DNA of 64,000 nt from Pelovirga terrestris (GTDB lineage: Bacteria > Desulfobacterota > Desulfuromonadia > Desulfuromonadales > Geopsychrobacteraceae). Each line of letters begins with the position of its first letter. Position 1 is the stretch's first letter. This document shows, piece by piece, positions 43,457-52,901 of the stretch. The position numbers and the translations under genes are program-made. The notes under the pieces were generated by a model. It saw nothing but the letters and a program-made list of their open reading frames with translations. It made no database searches and was not told where the DNA came from. The DNA is taken from assembly GCF_014773365.1 (NCBI RefSeq), contig NZ_JACWUN010000004.1, positions 124,001 through 188,000 on the forward strand, given 5' to 3'.

Positions 43457-45298
43457 TCAAATAATGCCATGAAGTGGTCCCCCCGCAGCTCCAAGTTCGT
43501 CGACCTGCTTTTCGATATCAGGATCATCAATCAAGGGCGGCGCATGGTGGGGTTTGATGCGCGCATCGATTACCACAGAGCCATCACAGCCCCAGTGCTT
43601 GTTGCGATTCCAGGCCGCAATACCGTACAGATCGGTAGCCGGATTGGAGCGGGTAAAGGTCACCCACAGCCAGTTGTTCAGGGTTGCAGCGCAGAAATCA
43701 CTGTCGTTGACAACGACAATCAAAGGAAACCTGTTGATCGGATGATCGCTGCTGTAATAGCTGCACAGACGCAGTAGATCAGGGTCTCCTTCACTGCATG
43801 GCGTATTGCAGGCGGGCCCTTTGATCAGCAGAATGCCGGCACCGGCCAGGCGCGGCGCGCTAAAACCGACCGGCAGATCAATATTTTCGGGAATCCGCGT
43901 GGGTAGATCACGGCGTTTTTCCCCCGTCGCGGCCATCACCACTTTTGACCCCTGATTCAGGCCGTGGCCGCTGTAGTCGAGGGTGTCGATGGTTGTTGCG
44001 GTATGGAAGTGCAGGTCGCGGCGCCAGTCGATGCGCTCGAGCATATGCTGGAGGAAGGCTGGAATGTCGTGAATATCGAGGTTGGGATTGTCATTTTCGG
44101 CGGTTATCAATAAATACTTGGCCAGAGACAGTTGCCCCTGTCCGAGGATGGCGCAGGCCTGGGTCAGCAGTTCCTGGGGGCGATCGGTCTGGTCGAAGGG
44201 GGTGTAACGCTCGCTGCCAATGGCCAGCAGCAACGGATGAACCCCGGCAGCGTCAACCGCATGGACTGCTTTAATGCCGGGAAGCACATCAGGAATCAGC
44301 GCACCGGTCAGTTCATGGATAAAGGCACCAAAACTGGTATCTTCCTGCGGTGGTCGGCCGACGGTGGTGAATGGCCAGATCGCATCAGGACGATGATAGA
44401 CCCGCTCTACCTTCAAGACCGGAAAATCGTGGGCAAGGCTGTAGTAACCCAGGTGGTCACCAAAAGGTCCTTCCGGTTTGAGTTGAGCGGGATCTACTAT
44501 GCCGCAGATGACGAAGTCAGCTTCCGCCGGCATGGGCAGAAACCCTTGCGGTTGGACCATGGTGAGGCGATGACCACCGAGCAGTCCGGCGAAGGAAAGC
44601 TCCGGCATCCCTTCGGGTAATGGCATAACCGCAGCGACCGTCAGACTCGGCGGGCCACCGACAAAGACATTTACCTTGAAGGGGACCCCTTTGTCTATCG
44701 CTTCACGCTGATGAACACCAATACCGCGATGAAGCTGATAGTGAAGACCGGCTTCGCCATCCGCCTCATAGTCATTGCCGGAAATCTGGACTCGATACAT
44801 CCCCAGGTTGGCACGTCGCAGTCCGGGATTGTTGGCACTTTCACTGTAAACCTGGGGCAAGGTGATAAAGGCCCCCCCATCATCCGGCCAGCTTTTGATC
44901 TGGGGCAGGGCGCTCAAGGTAGTTTGCCCGGTGAGAATGGGTCCGTTGCTGACGTTGCGCGGTAGCAGATGGAAGGCTCCACGCGGTGCGTTGAACAGAG
45001 CTGCAGGAGAACGGAGCAGATGTTTTGGATCGAGCTTGAGCTTGACCAGGGTATCGATCCGCCGCAGGGTGTCGCGAAACAAAAAGCGGGTGCGCTCCAG
45101 GGTGCCGAACAGATTGGCAACCGCCGGAAAACGACAGCCGCTCAGGTTGGTGAACAGCAACGCCGGCCCCTGATGCTGGTAGACCCGGCGCTGGATGGAC
45201 CCGGCAAGAAGATCGGGATCAATGGGGCGATTGATGCGGATCAGTTGGCCACTGGATTCCAGGTCATTAACAGCTTGGCGTAAGGTTTTGTATCCCAA
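43457..45298 (-). CDS. ubiD: UbiD-family decarboxylase (long type)
   Basis: 613 residues from the TTG at 45298 with AAGGA eight bases before it, giving the usual LGYKTLRQAVNDLESSGQLI opening; the upstream ATG at 45376 has no site. Prenyl-FMN/metal-binding region features: GMYRVQISGNDYEADGEAGL, HYQLHRGIGVH, EGPFGDHLGYYS, and the active-site ERVYHRPD. About 600-residue UbiD proteins include the decarboxylases of menaquinone (futalosine) and aromatic pathways. The quinone context of this genome makes a menaquinone role plausible, but a phenolic-acid substrate is equally possible. No UbiX partner is in the window. Confidence 0.85.
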   Translation of the reverse strand: MGYKTLRQAVNDLESSGQLIRINRPIDPDLLAGSIQRRVYQHQGPALLFTNLSGCRFPAVANLFGTLERTRFLFRDTLRRIDTLVKLKLDPKHLLRSPAALFNAPRGAFHLLPRNVSNGPILTGQTTLSALPQIKSWPDDGGAFITLPQVYSESANNPGLRRANLGMYRVQISGNDYEADGEAGLHYQLHRGIGVHQREAIDKGVPFKVNVFVGGPPSLTVAAVMPLPEGMPELSFAGLLGGHRLTMVQPQGFLPMPAEADFVICGIVDPAQLKPEGPFGDHLGYYSLAHDFPVLKVERVYHRPDAIWPFTTVGRPPQEDTSFGAFIHELTGALIPDVLPGIKAVHAVDAAGVHPLLLAIGSERYTPFDQTDRPQELLTQACAILGQGQLSLAKYLLITAENDNPNLDIHDIPAFLQHMLERIDWRRDLHFHTATTIDTLDYSGHGLNQGSKVVMAATGEKRRDLPTRIPENIDLPVGFSAPRLAGAGILLIKGPACNTPCSEGDPDLLRLCSYYSSDHPINRFPLIVVVNDSDFCAATLNNWLWVTFTRSNPATDLYGIAAWNRNKHWGCDGSVVIDARIKPHHAPPLIDDPDIEKQVDELGAAGGPLHGII

Positions 45299-45611
45299 AA
45301 GACAATCCTTAAGAGGGGTTGAACGTATCGCTGGATATATACTGCAGATGATGACAAAAGGCAATTCTCTCGGCAACTGAAGCAGTCATGTTCTACGATA
45401 ATTAGGTGGCGTTTTTCGTTGACACATGGGATAAATTATCATAATGTTCCGACATGTCACACACTGTATACTCTTTATAAAGGCTACAGATAGCTCCGGC
45501 AGAACCACTGAAATGTGGCTGTCTGGATGTAGGCGGTTGATGCTTGGCCAATGGTTATAAGTGTCAACCTTGATGAACGAACATTCTATCAACCACGGAA
45601 GGAGTAGTAAA

Positions 45612-45944
45612 ATGAAGAAAATTGTTGTTCTGATCGCCTGTCTTGCTCTGATGGCTCCAGGCATGGCCTTTTCTTTTGATATCAGCGGTTGGGAAAGCGC
45701 CAATAAGGATCGTGGTCAGTGGGCCTGGTTTACCGGACAAGCACAAAAATGTGATCAAACGATTCCTGTCCCAGGCTCAAAAACCCGTGCTGAGTGGGAA
45801 CAAATGTTGACCTCCGGTAGTGGTCTTCCTTGTGACGGTGCCGGCCTGAGTCAGCGCACGATCAAGCATATTTACCTGTTTCTTGACTCCCATGCCTCTG
45901 ATTCAGATGATCCGATGAACCAGAAGCCCGAGTCCTGCGGTTAA
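45612..45944 (+). CDS. Small secreted Cys-containing protein, first gene of the Mo-oxidoreductase operon
   Basis: 110 residues from the ATG at 45612, with GGAAGGAG before it; MKKIVVLIACLALMAPGMAF is a signal peptide (cut near AFS-F). The mature part has three cysteines (KCDQ, LPCDG, ESCG) but no CxxCH; the segment KHIYLFLDSHASDSDDP resembles the last helix of a cytochrome c. It could be a cytochrome-like protein that lost its heme, or a small redox partner. Family not recognised. It is followed by the TorD-like chaperone gene, and no promoter was clear upstream. Confidence 0.7.
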   Translation: MKKIVVLIACLALMAPGMAFSFDISGWESANKDRGQWAWFTGQAQKCDQTIPVPGSKTRAEWEQMLTSGSGLPCDGAGLSQRTIKHIYLFLDSHASDSDDPMNQKPESCG

Positions 45945-45953
45945 TCACTGAAA

Positions 45954-46436
45954 GTGATATCTGAGGATAAAAAAGAGGTTGCAGAGCGGCTAAAGGAATT
46001 GGTTGCTTTGCTGGAATACCCGACGCCCGAGGTCGCAGAGCGCTGTGACCTCGAGCTGGAAGACCTCGAGAGCCGTTATGTTCGTCTGTTTGTCAATGAC
46101 CTGGGTGGGGTAGCCGCTCCGCCTTATGCCGGTTGTTACCTAGTTGGTAGCGATCGGTTGAAGTTCATGTCTGAATTCAGTGGATTTTGTCTCAAGCACG
46201 GCCTTGCGTTGGATCCTGCTCAGCCTCCAGACTATATACCGATGATGGTGGAAGTGCTCGCTATGCTTCTGAGTGGTAATGATAGGCCAGAGATCCCTCA
46301 ACTGTTGATTACGAGCTATTATCAACAGTGGCCCGAAGCCTTTGCCGCTACACTCAAGCAAAGTGACGACATCGGAATATACGTAACCGTTGCTGAAGAG
46401 TTTTGTCGTCTTCTGCAAGAAGTTGCAGAAAAATAG
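45954..46436 (+). CDS. TorD/DmsD-family molybdoenzyme chaperone
   Basis: 160 residues, all helical, from a GTG at 45954. RYVRLFVNDLGGVAAPPYAG is the characteristic TorD motif (F...G...PPYES-like), and the distal YIPMMVEVLAML fits the (D..HIP.EL..) helix. It would bind the Tat signal and help insert the molybdenum cofactor into the enzyme encoded directly downstream. The ribosome site is weak; expression probably coupled with the small upstream gene. Confidence 0.85.
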   Translation: MISEDKKEVAERLKELVALLEYPTPEVAERCDLELEDLESRYVRLFVNDLGGVAAPPYAGCYLVGSDRLKFMSEFSGFCLKHGLALDPAQPPDYIPMMVEVLAMLLSGNDRPEIPQLLITSYYQQWPEAFAATLKQSDDIGIYVTVAEEFCRLLQEVAEK

Positions 46437-46535
46437 ACCACGACCAATTCGCTAGCGTAGCTAAGCGTAATGACGTGATGGCTGAAACAGTAACTTAGAG
46501 TCCATCCGTAAACTAAATAGGCGGAGAAGATTATT

Positions 46536-48740
46536 ATGAGTATCACTCGCAGGAACTTTCTCAAGGGCACGGCTGCCGGGCTTGGATGTCTGGGCATGTC
46601 GTCCATAGCTGGATTTCGCTATGTGAGCAAGGCCCACGCAAAGGAGCTGGCAGAACAGCAGGTCAAATATGTTGCGTCAAGCTGCGCCATTTGTACTAAC
46701 AAATGTGTATTTCGTGGTCAGGTGGTTAATGGCGTGATCAGACGTCTGGAGCCGCATCCGGAGTTTGCTAAAAGTCGTGGCATGATGTGCGCTCGTGGCA
46801 ATGCCGGGGCATGGACCCCTTACGACCCCAATCGCGTTAAATATCCGATGATCCGTACCGGGAAGCGCGGCGAAGGCAAGTGGAAAAAGGCTTCTTGGGA
46901 TGAGGCTTACGCCTACATTGCCGAAAAAACCAACAAAGTGGTTGAGGAAGAAGGCGGCCACCGTTCCTGTATCGGTTTTGCTTCTTCGGAAGGGACCTAT
47001 CACGAGCATTACTGGAACCAGTTCCGCGAAGTGTTTGGCTCACCTAACTCAGTTCGCCATACGACCTTGTGCTTAAGCTCGAATATCCGCGGATTTATGG
47101 CGGTGGTCGGAACTTACCCCAATGCCGATGTCATTAATTCACCCTTTATTATTCTTGCCGGTGCCAATCGGGCGGAGTCGTTTTATACCCCCGACACCAT
47201 GGATATATTCAGTGATCCCACTAAGAAGGTCATCTGCCTCGATCCGCGTTTTACCAAAACGGCAGCCAAGGCAACCAAATGGTATCCGATCAAGCCGGGC
47301 ACCGATATGGCCTTCGCCCTCGCGATGATGAACGTGATTATCGGCGAAGGACTTCACGATAAAGCTTATGTTGATAAATATGCCTATGGTTTTAACCAGT
47401 TGGCGCAGCATGTCAAGCAGTACACCCCCGAATGGGCGGAAAAAGAAACAGATATCCCGGCCCAGGGTATTCGTGACATCGCACGTGAGTTCGCCAGGAC
47501 TCCGGGTGCCGTATTTTATCCGGGACGGCGCTCCTCCTTTCAAGGGGACGATGTGGAGACCCGTCGTGCCATTGCTATGGTCAACGTCATTGTCGGTAGT
47601 TTTGATCGCAAAGGTGGTCTGATTCCGAACGTGACGATTCCTTTGGCCAAATATTTCTACGAGCCGGCCTGGTACTCCAAGACTCGTCCGCGTCTTGAAG
47701 AGGCCGACGTGACCTTCCTCAGTCCGCGTGACGGTTCATGGGTGGCCTGGCGTGACCGCGCCATCAAAGGTGACCCCTATGCCATCCGCGGGTTGTACAT
47801 CTATAAACAAAATGTTGTTGCCTCTGTCCCGGATCGCAATAAGACCATGGAGTTGTTTGACAAGCTGGACATTATCGTCTGTGTCGACACCTTCATGAGT
47901 GATACCGCCTGGTATGCGGATGTGGTGTTGCCTGAAAGCAACTATCTTGAACGACTGGATCCACCCAACACCTATGGTCTTAACTGCGTCGAACTGCCGA
48001 CTGTGACCATTCGTCAGCCGTTAATCCAGCCCATGTACGATACCCGCTCAGGGTTTGATATTGTCGTTGGGTTGGCCAAGTATTTTGAAGATGATGACGG
48101 CGCCACTCTCGATGAATATTTTGAGGGTGATGTTGAGTCCCATACCAGGGACGCTGTTGCAGAGTTTCCCGGCGCATTTGAGACGCTGAAGGAAAAAGCC
48201 TTTTTTTCTGAAGGCAAAGCATCGCCAATTGGTGACTATCTAAACGGTAAAAAGGCCATCAATACGCCGACGAAGAAGCTCGAACTTTACAGTGACGATT
48301 TCGAGAGTCGTGGTCTTGATCCGATGCCGACCTATAAACGGCCGGCAGACATCGGAGCCGACAAGTTCCGCTTTGTTGTCGGTCGCCACGCTATCCATAC
48401 CCAGTCAATGACGGCCAATTTTCCGGAACTCAACTGGCATATGCCGGAAAACACGGTCTGGATCAACAGCGCCAAAGCCAAGACAATGGGAATCAAGTCA
48501 GGGGATATGGTGCAACTGAAAAACCGTACCGGGGGTGAGGTGCAGATCAAGGCACAGGTTACTGAAGGGATTCGTCCCGACTGTGTGTATTATGCCAACG
48601 GTTACGGGAGTCTGTCCAAGGGACAGCCGCTGGTCTATGGCAAGGGCGCATCCCAGTCTCAGATACTGGAATCACACTTTGAACCGATCTCCGGCAACGC
48701 GTTGATGCATGAAACGATTGTAGAAATAAGGAGGGTTTAA
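46536..48740 (+). CDS. Mo-bis-MGD oxidoreductase catalytic subunit (PsrA/PhsA-like)
   Basis: 734 residues. Tat signal MSITRRNFLKGTAAGLGCLG; [4Fe-4S] ligands Cys50, Cys53, Cys57, Cys85 (CxxCxxxCx27C). The position of the molybdenum ligand in RHTTLCLSSN is Cys179, as in polysulfide/thiosulfate reductases and arsenate reductases. Later segments PESNYLERLDPPNTYGLN and GVRPDC-like IRPDCVYYANGYG fit the MGD-binding domains. With the B and C subunits it would reduce polysulfide, thiosulfate, sulfur or a like acceptor in the periplasm. A rhodanese lipoprotein gene downstream supports a sulfur role; arsenate or tetrathionate remain alternatives. Confidence 0.85.
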   Translation: MSITRRNFLKGTAAGLGCLGMSSIAGFRYVSKAHAKELAEQQVKYVASSCAICTNKCVFRGQVVNGVIRRLEPHPEFAKSRGMMCARGNAGAWTPYDPNRVKYPMIRTGKRGEGKWKKASWDEAYAYIAEKTNKVVEEEGGHRSCIGFASSEGTYHEHYWNQFREVFGSPNSVRHTTLCLSSNIRGFMAVVGTYPNADVINSPFIILAGANRAESFYTPDTMDIFSDPTKKVICLDPRFTKTAAKATKWYPIKPGTDMAFALAMMNVIIGEGLHDKAYVDKYAYGFNQLAQHVKQYTPEWAEKETDIPAQGIRDIAREFARTPGAVFYPGRRSSFQGDDVETRRAIAMVNVIVGSFDRKGGLIPNVTIPLAKYFYEPAWYSKTRPRLEEADVTFLSPRDGSWVAWRDRAIKGDPYAIRGLYIYKQNVVASVPDRNKTMELFDKLDIIVCVDTFMSDTAWYADVVLPESNYLERLDPPNTYGLNCVELPTVTIRQPLIQPMYDTRSGFDIVVGLAKYFEDDDGATLDEYFEGDVESHTRDAVAEFPGAFETLKEKAFFSEGKASPIGDYLNGKKAINTPTKKLELYSDDFESRGLDPMPTYKRPADIGADKFRFVVGRHAIHTQSMTANFPELNWHMPENTVWINSAKAKTMGIKSGDMVQLKNRTGGEVQIKAQVTEGIRPDCVYYANGYGSLSKGQPLVYGKGASQSQILESHFEPISGNALMHETIVEIRRV

Positions 48741-48743
48741 TTT

Positions 48744-49313
48744 ATGGCCAACGTGAAAAATAAACATTGGGCGATGGTGATCGACTCAGCAAAATGCATC
48801 GACTGTAAGGCTTGTGATGTTGCTTGTAAGCATGAGAATGGTATCGAAGCCAACGGGAGTCGCGAAGTCTACCGTAACTGGATTACGTCAAAAGGGGTTG
48901 AGGGGACGTACCCGAATCTTAAGCAGCGCTTTGAGCCAAGTCAGTGTCACCATTGTGCTAATACCCCATGTTATAAAGTCTGTCCGACCAGTGCGACCTA
49001 TAAAAATGAGGATGGACTGATCATGATGGACTACAAGCGCTGTATCGTTTGCTCAACCTGTATTGCCGCTTGTCCCTATGATGCTCGTTATGTATCCAAG
49101 CAGAAAAAGGCCATAGATAAGTGCACGTTCTGTGCACATCGTATCTATATCGGCAAATTGCCTGCCTGTGTTGATACCTGTCCGACGAAGGTCAGAGTGT
49201 TTGGCGATTTGAATGATCCCGAGAGCGAAGTTTCAAAGCTTCTGGCAAGTCGACACTATTTTGTGATCAAGCCGGAAGCCGGAACCAAACCAAATCTCTA
49301 CTACCTGACGTGA
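48744..49313 (+). CDS. Four-cluster Fe-S electron-transfer subunit (PsrB-like)
   Basis: 189 residues, no signal of its own, so exported by hitch-hiking with the Tat-borne A subunit. Four cluster motifs: CIDCKACDVACK, CHHCANTPCYKVCP, CIVCSTCIAACP and CTFCAHRI...CVDTCP. It wires the Mo subunit to the membrane subunit. Three bases separate it from the A subunit gene. Length is typical. Confidence 0.9.
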   Translation: MANVKNKHWAMVIDSAKCIDCKACDVACKHENGIEANGSREVYRNWITSKGVEGTYPNLKQRFEPSQCHHCANTPCYKVCPTSATYKNEDGLIMMDYKRCIVCSTCIAACPYDARYVSKQKKAIDKCTFCAHRIYIGKLPACVDTCPTKVRVFGDLNDPESEVSKLLASRHYFVIKPEAGTKPNLYYLT

Positions 49314-49323
49314 GGTGACAGAC

Positions 49324-50499
49324 ATGAGTACACTTATTGGCAGTGCGATACAGAACGCGAAAAGTTCTTTTTCCCCCCGCGGCGCGGCCTGGGCATTGTG
49401 GGCAGGGGTTCTTGTTATTATTGGTCTGGCTGCGTTGGTAAATTATCTTATCAATGGTCATGATGCCTACGGCACGTCGCGTCAGGTACCATGGGGTATT
49501 TTGATCTCGACCTATGTCTTTTTTGTGGTGTCCAGTACCGGGCTGTGTCTGGTCTCATCCTTGGGCCACGTTTTTGGTTTCAAGCAATTTGAGGTGATCG
49601 GTAAGCGCGCCATTGTCATGGCAATTGCCACCATTCTTGCCGGTTTTGCGGTTATTGCAACAGAAATCGGCTATCCTTTCCGCATGCTGATCTATAATTT
49701 TATTTCACCAAATTTTACGGCAGCAATCTGGTGGATGGGGACGCTGTATGGCCTGTATCTGTTGTTTATCCTGCTGGAATTCGGATTTATGATGAAGGTC
49801 AACCACAAATATGCCGGCTATGCCGGGTTGGCGGCCTTTGTCGCAGGGATTGCCGCACACTCTAATCTCGGTGCCGTTTTCGGACTGCTTGACGCGCGGA
49901 AGTGGTGGAGTGGTCCCTTTTTGCCGATCTATTTTATCCTTTCGGCAGCAGTTACCGGCTGTGCCATTGTCCTGCTGCTATTTGCCGTACGTTATATGAA
50001 GGAGAAGATGCCCGATAATGTGCGTGACACCATGTTAACCATCAGCAAGCTTTTTTGTTTCCTTCTCGGCGTGCTTATTTTCTTCGGTATCTGGAAGTTG
50101 TTCTCTTCACTTTATGCCGGAGCTCCAGGAAAATACGAGGCAATGATGGCCCTGATCAATGGACCGCTTTGGATCAGCTACTGGGGTTTCGAAGTGTTTC
50201 TGGGGATGGTGTTACCCTTTGTGTTGATTTTGGCAACTAAAGGTAAACATTTGGGTGTTGCGGTCTTTGCCGCTGCCAGCAGTATGATCGGGATTTTCTT
50301 CATGCGTTATAACCTTGTTGTTGCCGGTCAGCTCAAGCCGATGCGCTACGACCCGGAGGTTGTTAATGCCAGTGGCTTGGTCAGTTATGCACCGTCAATG
50401 ACCGAGATTGGAATTGTTTTGGGAGGCATCGGCCTGTGTCTGCTGATGTATATTGCGGCCAATATGATTTTTAATCTGGACGCTGACAAGCATCATTAA
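49324..50499 (+). CDS. NrfD/PsrC-like quinone-reactive membrane subunit
   Basis: 391 residues from the ATG at 49324, eight bases after GAGG; a GTG at 49315 is the alternative. About nine to ten membrane helices of NrfD/PsrC type, with EIGYPFRMLIYNFISPNFTA and, near the end, FFMRYNLVVAGQLKPM, which includes the conserved Arg-Tyr-Asn. It would exchange electrons with menaquinone and pass them to the Fe-S subunit. Last membrane component of the operon, then the rhodanese lipoprotein gene 140 bases downstream. Confidence 0.87.
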   Translation: MSTLIGSAIQNAKSSFSPRGAAWALWAGVLVIIGLAALVNYLINGHDAYGTSRQVPWGILISTYVFFVVSSTGLCLVSSLGHVFGFKQFEVIGKRAIVMAIATILAGFAVIATEIGYPFRMLIYNFISPNFTAAIWWMGTLYGLYLLFILLEFGFMMKVNHKYAGYAGLAAFVAGIAAHSNLGAVFGLLDARKWWSGPFLPIYFILSAAVTGCAIVLLLFAVRYMKEKMPDNVRDTMLTISKLFCFLLGVLIFFGIWKLFSSLYAGAPGKYEAMMALINGPLWISYWGFEVFLGMVLPFVLILATKGKHLGVAVFAAASSMIGIFFMRYNLVVAGQLKPMRYDPEVVNASGLVSYAPSMTEIGIVLGGIGLCLLMYIAANMIFNLDADKHH

Positions 50500-50639
50500 C
50501 GGCAGGTTACAGCACTAGTCGTTGCCCGCTTTAATGATCACAGGATCTAGGGAACGGATTATCCTAATGCGCTGATTTCATAAAGAAATTAGCTGCATTG
50601 TATGTCATAACCCCGTAACGAGAAAGAAAGGAGTCAAGG

Positions 50640-51824
50640 ATGCGATTTTTGCGAGTCAAATTGCTGCCACTTGTTGCATTGCTGCTGTTTGCCGCGGGTT
50701 GCGCGACAACAGCACCGACAGCGGCGGTAACGCCGTCGGCGCAGGGGCACACCCAACTGGTGGAGCAGGATCCCACAATTGCCATCACCACCAGTGAGGT
50801 TAAGGCCCTGTTCAATGAAGTATACGGCGATGCACCGCTAATCCAGGAAACCCTGGACAAGAACGACAAGTTTGTACTGGTGGATACCCGTCCAATCACC
50901 CGTTTCTCGGCTGATACGGTTCCGGGCTCCATCCATATTCCGACTCCGAAGTTTGAGAGTGACATTCCCAAGTTGTCCAGGGATAAGGCCATTATCTTCT
51001 ATTGTGGAGGATTGGCCTGACCTTTCACCTCTCAAGCGGCGGTCGTCGCTCAAAAAAATGGTTTAACCAACATCAAAGCCTGGTACGAAGGTGAGCCTGG
51101 CTGGACGGCAGCAGGAAATTACACCATTATCCAAACTGGTCCGGTAAAAGCGCTGGTCGATGACAGCACCAAGGGTGGATTTGCTCTGATCGATTCACGT
51201 CCTCATCTGGTCAGCCAGAAAGAGCATATCCCCGGTTCCATCTCTATCCCCTGGGTTCTGTGGGAGCAGAAAAAAGGCCTGTTGCCGGCGGATAAAGATA
51301 CCCTGTTGATCTTCTACTGCGGCGGTCATCACTGTGACTTGAGTCATAAGAGTGCCAATGCCGCATTGGCTATGGGCTATAAAAAAGTTCGTGTTTACGC
51401 CGAAGGTATCCCGGCCTGGAAAAAAGCCGGCCATGGTACCTGGGGTAATGATGCCAGCGGCATCGTCGAAGCACCTAAAGGCCCCTCCCCCACCATTAGT
51501 GCAGAAGATCTGCTCAAAGGCATCGCCGACGGCAGCCTGTTCATCGTCGATGTGCGCAGCGAGCGTGAGTTCAATGCCGGTCATATACCCGGTGCCGTGC
51601 TGATTCCCGATGGCGAATTCTATAACAACATGGAAGGCGTGCTCAAGCAGCTGCCGACCGATAAGAAGGTTGTTTTTGTTTGTGCAACCGGTGCCCGTTC
51701 CGGTGGTGCTTTCTTCGCATTGCAGGAAGAGATCGAAGATGGCAACTACAAAAACGAAAAAGGTGTTGTCTATCTGCCTTACAACGTGGATTGCAAGGCC
51801 GACGGAACCTTTGAAATCAAATAA
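50640..51824 (+). CDS. Selenocysteine-containing triple-rhodanese lipoprotein
   Basis: One 394-residue gene interrupted only by an in-frame TGA at 51018-51020 (codon 127). Residues 1-21 are a lipoprotein signal with lipobox FAAGC. Domain 1 (about 45-160) reads YCGGLA-U-PFTSQAAV, domain 2 (about 165-275) reads YCGGHH-C-DLSHKSAN at the same position, and domain 3 (about 283-394) has FVCATGARSGGAF. The TGA thus stands exactly where domain 2 has Cys232, the frame is kept after it, and homology continues (WYEGEPGW / YAEGIPAW). A SECIS-like hairpin follows the TGA. It would carry sulfane sulfur or polysulfide in the periplasm for the neighbouring Psr-like enzyme. The alternative is a nonsense mutation. 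Confidence 0.85.
51018..51050 (+). promoter_or_regulatory. UGA selenocysteine codon with bacterial SECIS-like hairpin
   Basis: TGA at 51018-51020. After 14 bases the hairpin AGCGGC (51035-51040), loop GGTC (51041-51044), GTCGCT (51045-51050) forms six pairs with one G-U. The loop begins 20 bases after the TGA and is GGUC, the same loop as in the E. coli fdhF SECIS element, where it begins at a like distance. Confidence 0.75.
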
Positions 51825-51855
51825 ATAGAGCCGTATTCAGATAGTGAACAATGAT

Positions 51856-51890
51856 AAAAAGGCAGCTCCCTCTTGTGGGCTGCCTTTTTT
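51856..51890 (+). terminator. Rho-independent terminator after the rhodanese gene
   Basis: AAAAAGGCAGC (51856-51866) pairs with GCTGCCTTTTT (51879-51889). Strong stem with T run, closing the operon. Confidence 0.93.
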
Positions 51891-51968
51891 AATGGCAATA
51901 GGAGAATCAATGAAGCAAGAGTTTCTATTGCAGTTGCATAAGGTTGTGACGACCGTTATAGTCGCACC

Positions 51969-52901
51969 ATGAATGCACTCGAAATAACAGATCTATATAA
52001 AGAGTTCGCCGGCGTGCCTGCGGTCAAGGGGTTAAGTTTTGCCATCCCTGAGGGGGAAATCTTCGGTCTGCTTGGTCCCAACGGTGCCGGTAAGAGTACG
52101 ACCATCAATATGGTTGCCGGTGTGGTCAAGATCGGTCAGGGGCAGGTGCAGGCTTTTGGCTATGACAACCAGAAAGACTATCGCCATACCCGGCGCTTGC
52201 TCGGGGTTGTTCATCAGGAAATTGTCATCGATAACTTTTTCACCATTGAGCAGGCGCTTGAAATTCACTCAGGTTACTACGGGGTCAAGGATGATCCGGC
52301 CTGGCGTAATCTGCTCATTGATCGACTGGGCTTGCGGCCTCATCTGGGCAAGATCATGATCAAGCTCTCCGGTGGCATGAAGCGGCGTTTTATGATTGCC
52401 AAAGCATTGATCCATCGTCCGCGTTTGCTCATATTGGATGAGCCGACCGCCGGGGTCGATGTTGAGCTGCGTCATGGTTTATGGGATTTTGTCAGAGAGA
52501 TGAATAAAAAGGGTACGACGATTTTGCTGACCACCCATTATCTTGAAGAAGCTGAACAGATGTGTGATCGGATCGGTATCATGCATCATGGGGAAATGAT
52601 CGCCCTTGAGCCGACCCATGATCTGGTACGCAAGCTCTCTAATCGACGCCTCAAGTTATGGCTTGAAGAGCCGCTGGCTGGCCTACCGCCAGGGTTGGAA
52701 GAGTATGCCCCTAGCGTTGAACATGGTGGGACAGTGCTGGTGCTGAACCTCCCTGTCGGGGGCAGTGCCGGCATTATGCTTAAACACTTGTGCCGGTCAG
52801 GGCTGAATATCCGCGATTTTGAAACCGATCAGAGCGGACTGGAAGAGGTTTTTATTCAATTAACCGGCATGGGCGGAGGCAAAAATGGTACCACAGCCTG
52901 A
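51969..52901 (+). CDS. ABC transporter ATP-binding protein (ABC-2 type export)
   Basis: 310 residues. Walker A GPNGAGKSTT, signature LSGGMKRRFM, Walker B LLILDEPTAGVD, switch His in TTHYLEEAEQMCDR. A C-terminal extension of about 80 residues follows, as in YadG/NodI-like subunits that pair with ABC-2 permeases. It overlaps the permease gene by 17 bases. Substrate unknown; drug, polysaccharide or lipid export are typical of the family. Confidence 0.9.
   Translation: MNALEITDLYKEFAGVPAVKGLSFAIPEGEIFGLLGPNGAGKSTTINMVAGVVKIGQGQVQAFGYDNQKDYRHTRRLLGVVHQEIVIDNFFTIEQALEIHSGYYGVKDDPAWRNLLIDRLGLRPHLGKIMIKLSGGMKRRFMIAKALIHRPRLLILDEPTAGVDVELRHGLWDFVREMNKKGTTILLTTHYLEEAEQMCDRIGIMHHGEMIALEPTHDLVRKLSNRRLKLWLEEPLAGLPPGLEEYAPSVEHGGTVLVLNLPVGGSAGIMLKHLCRSGLNIRDFETDQSGLEEVFIQLTGMGGGKNGTTA

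Noticed and set aside
50640-51020. Two separate rhodanese genes or a frameshifted pseudogene
   Set aside because: The frame is the same on both sides of the TGA, the TGA matches a Cys of domain 2, no good ribosome site starts the second part, and a SECIS-like hairpin follows.
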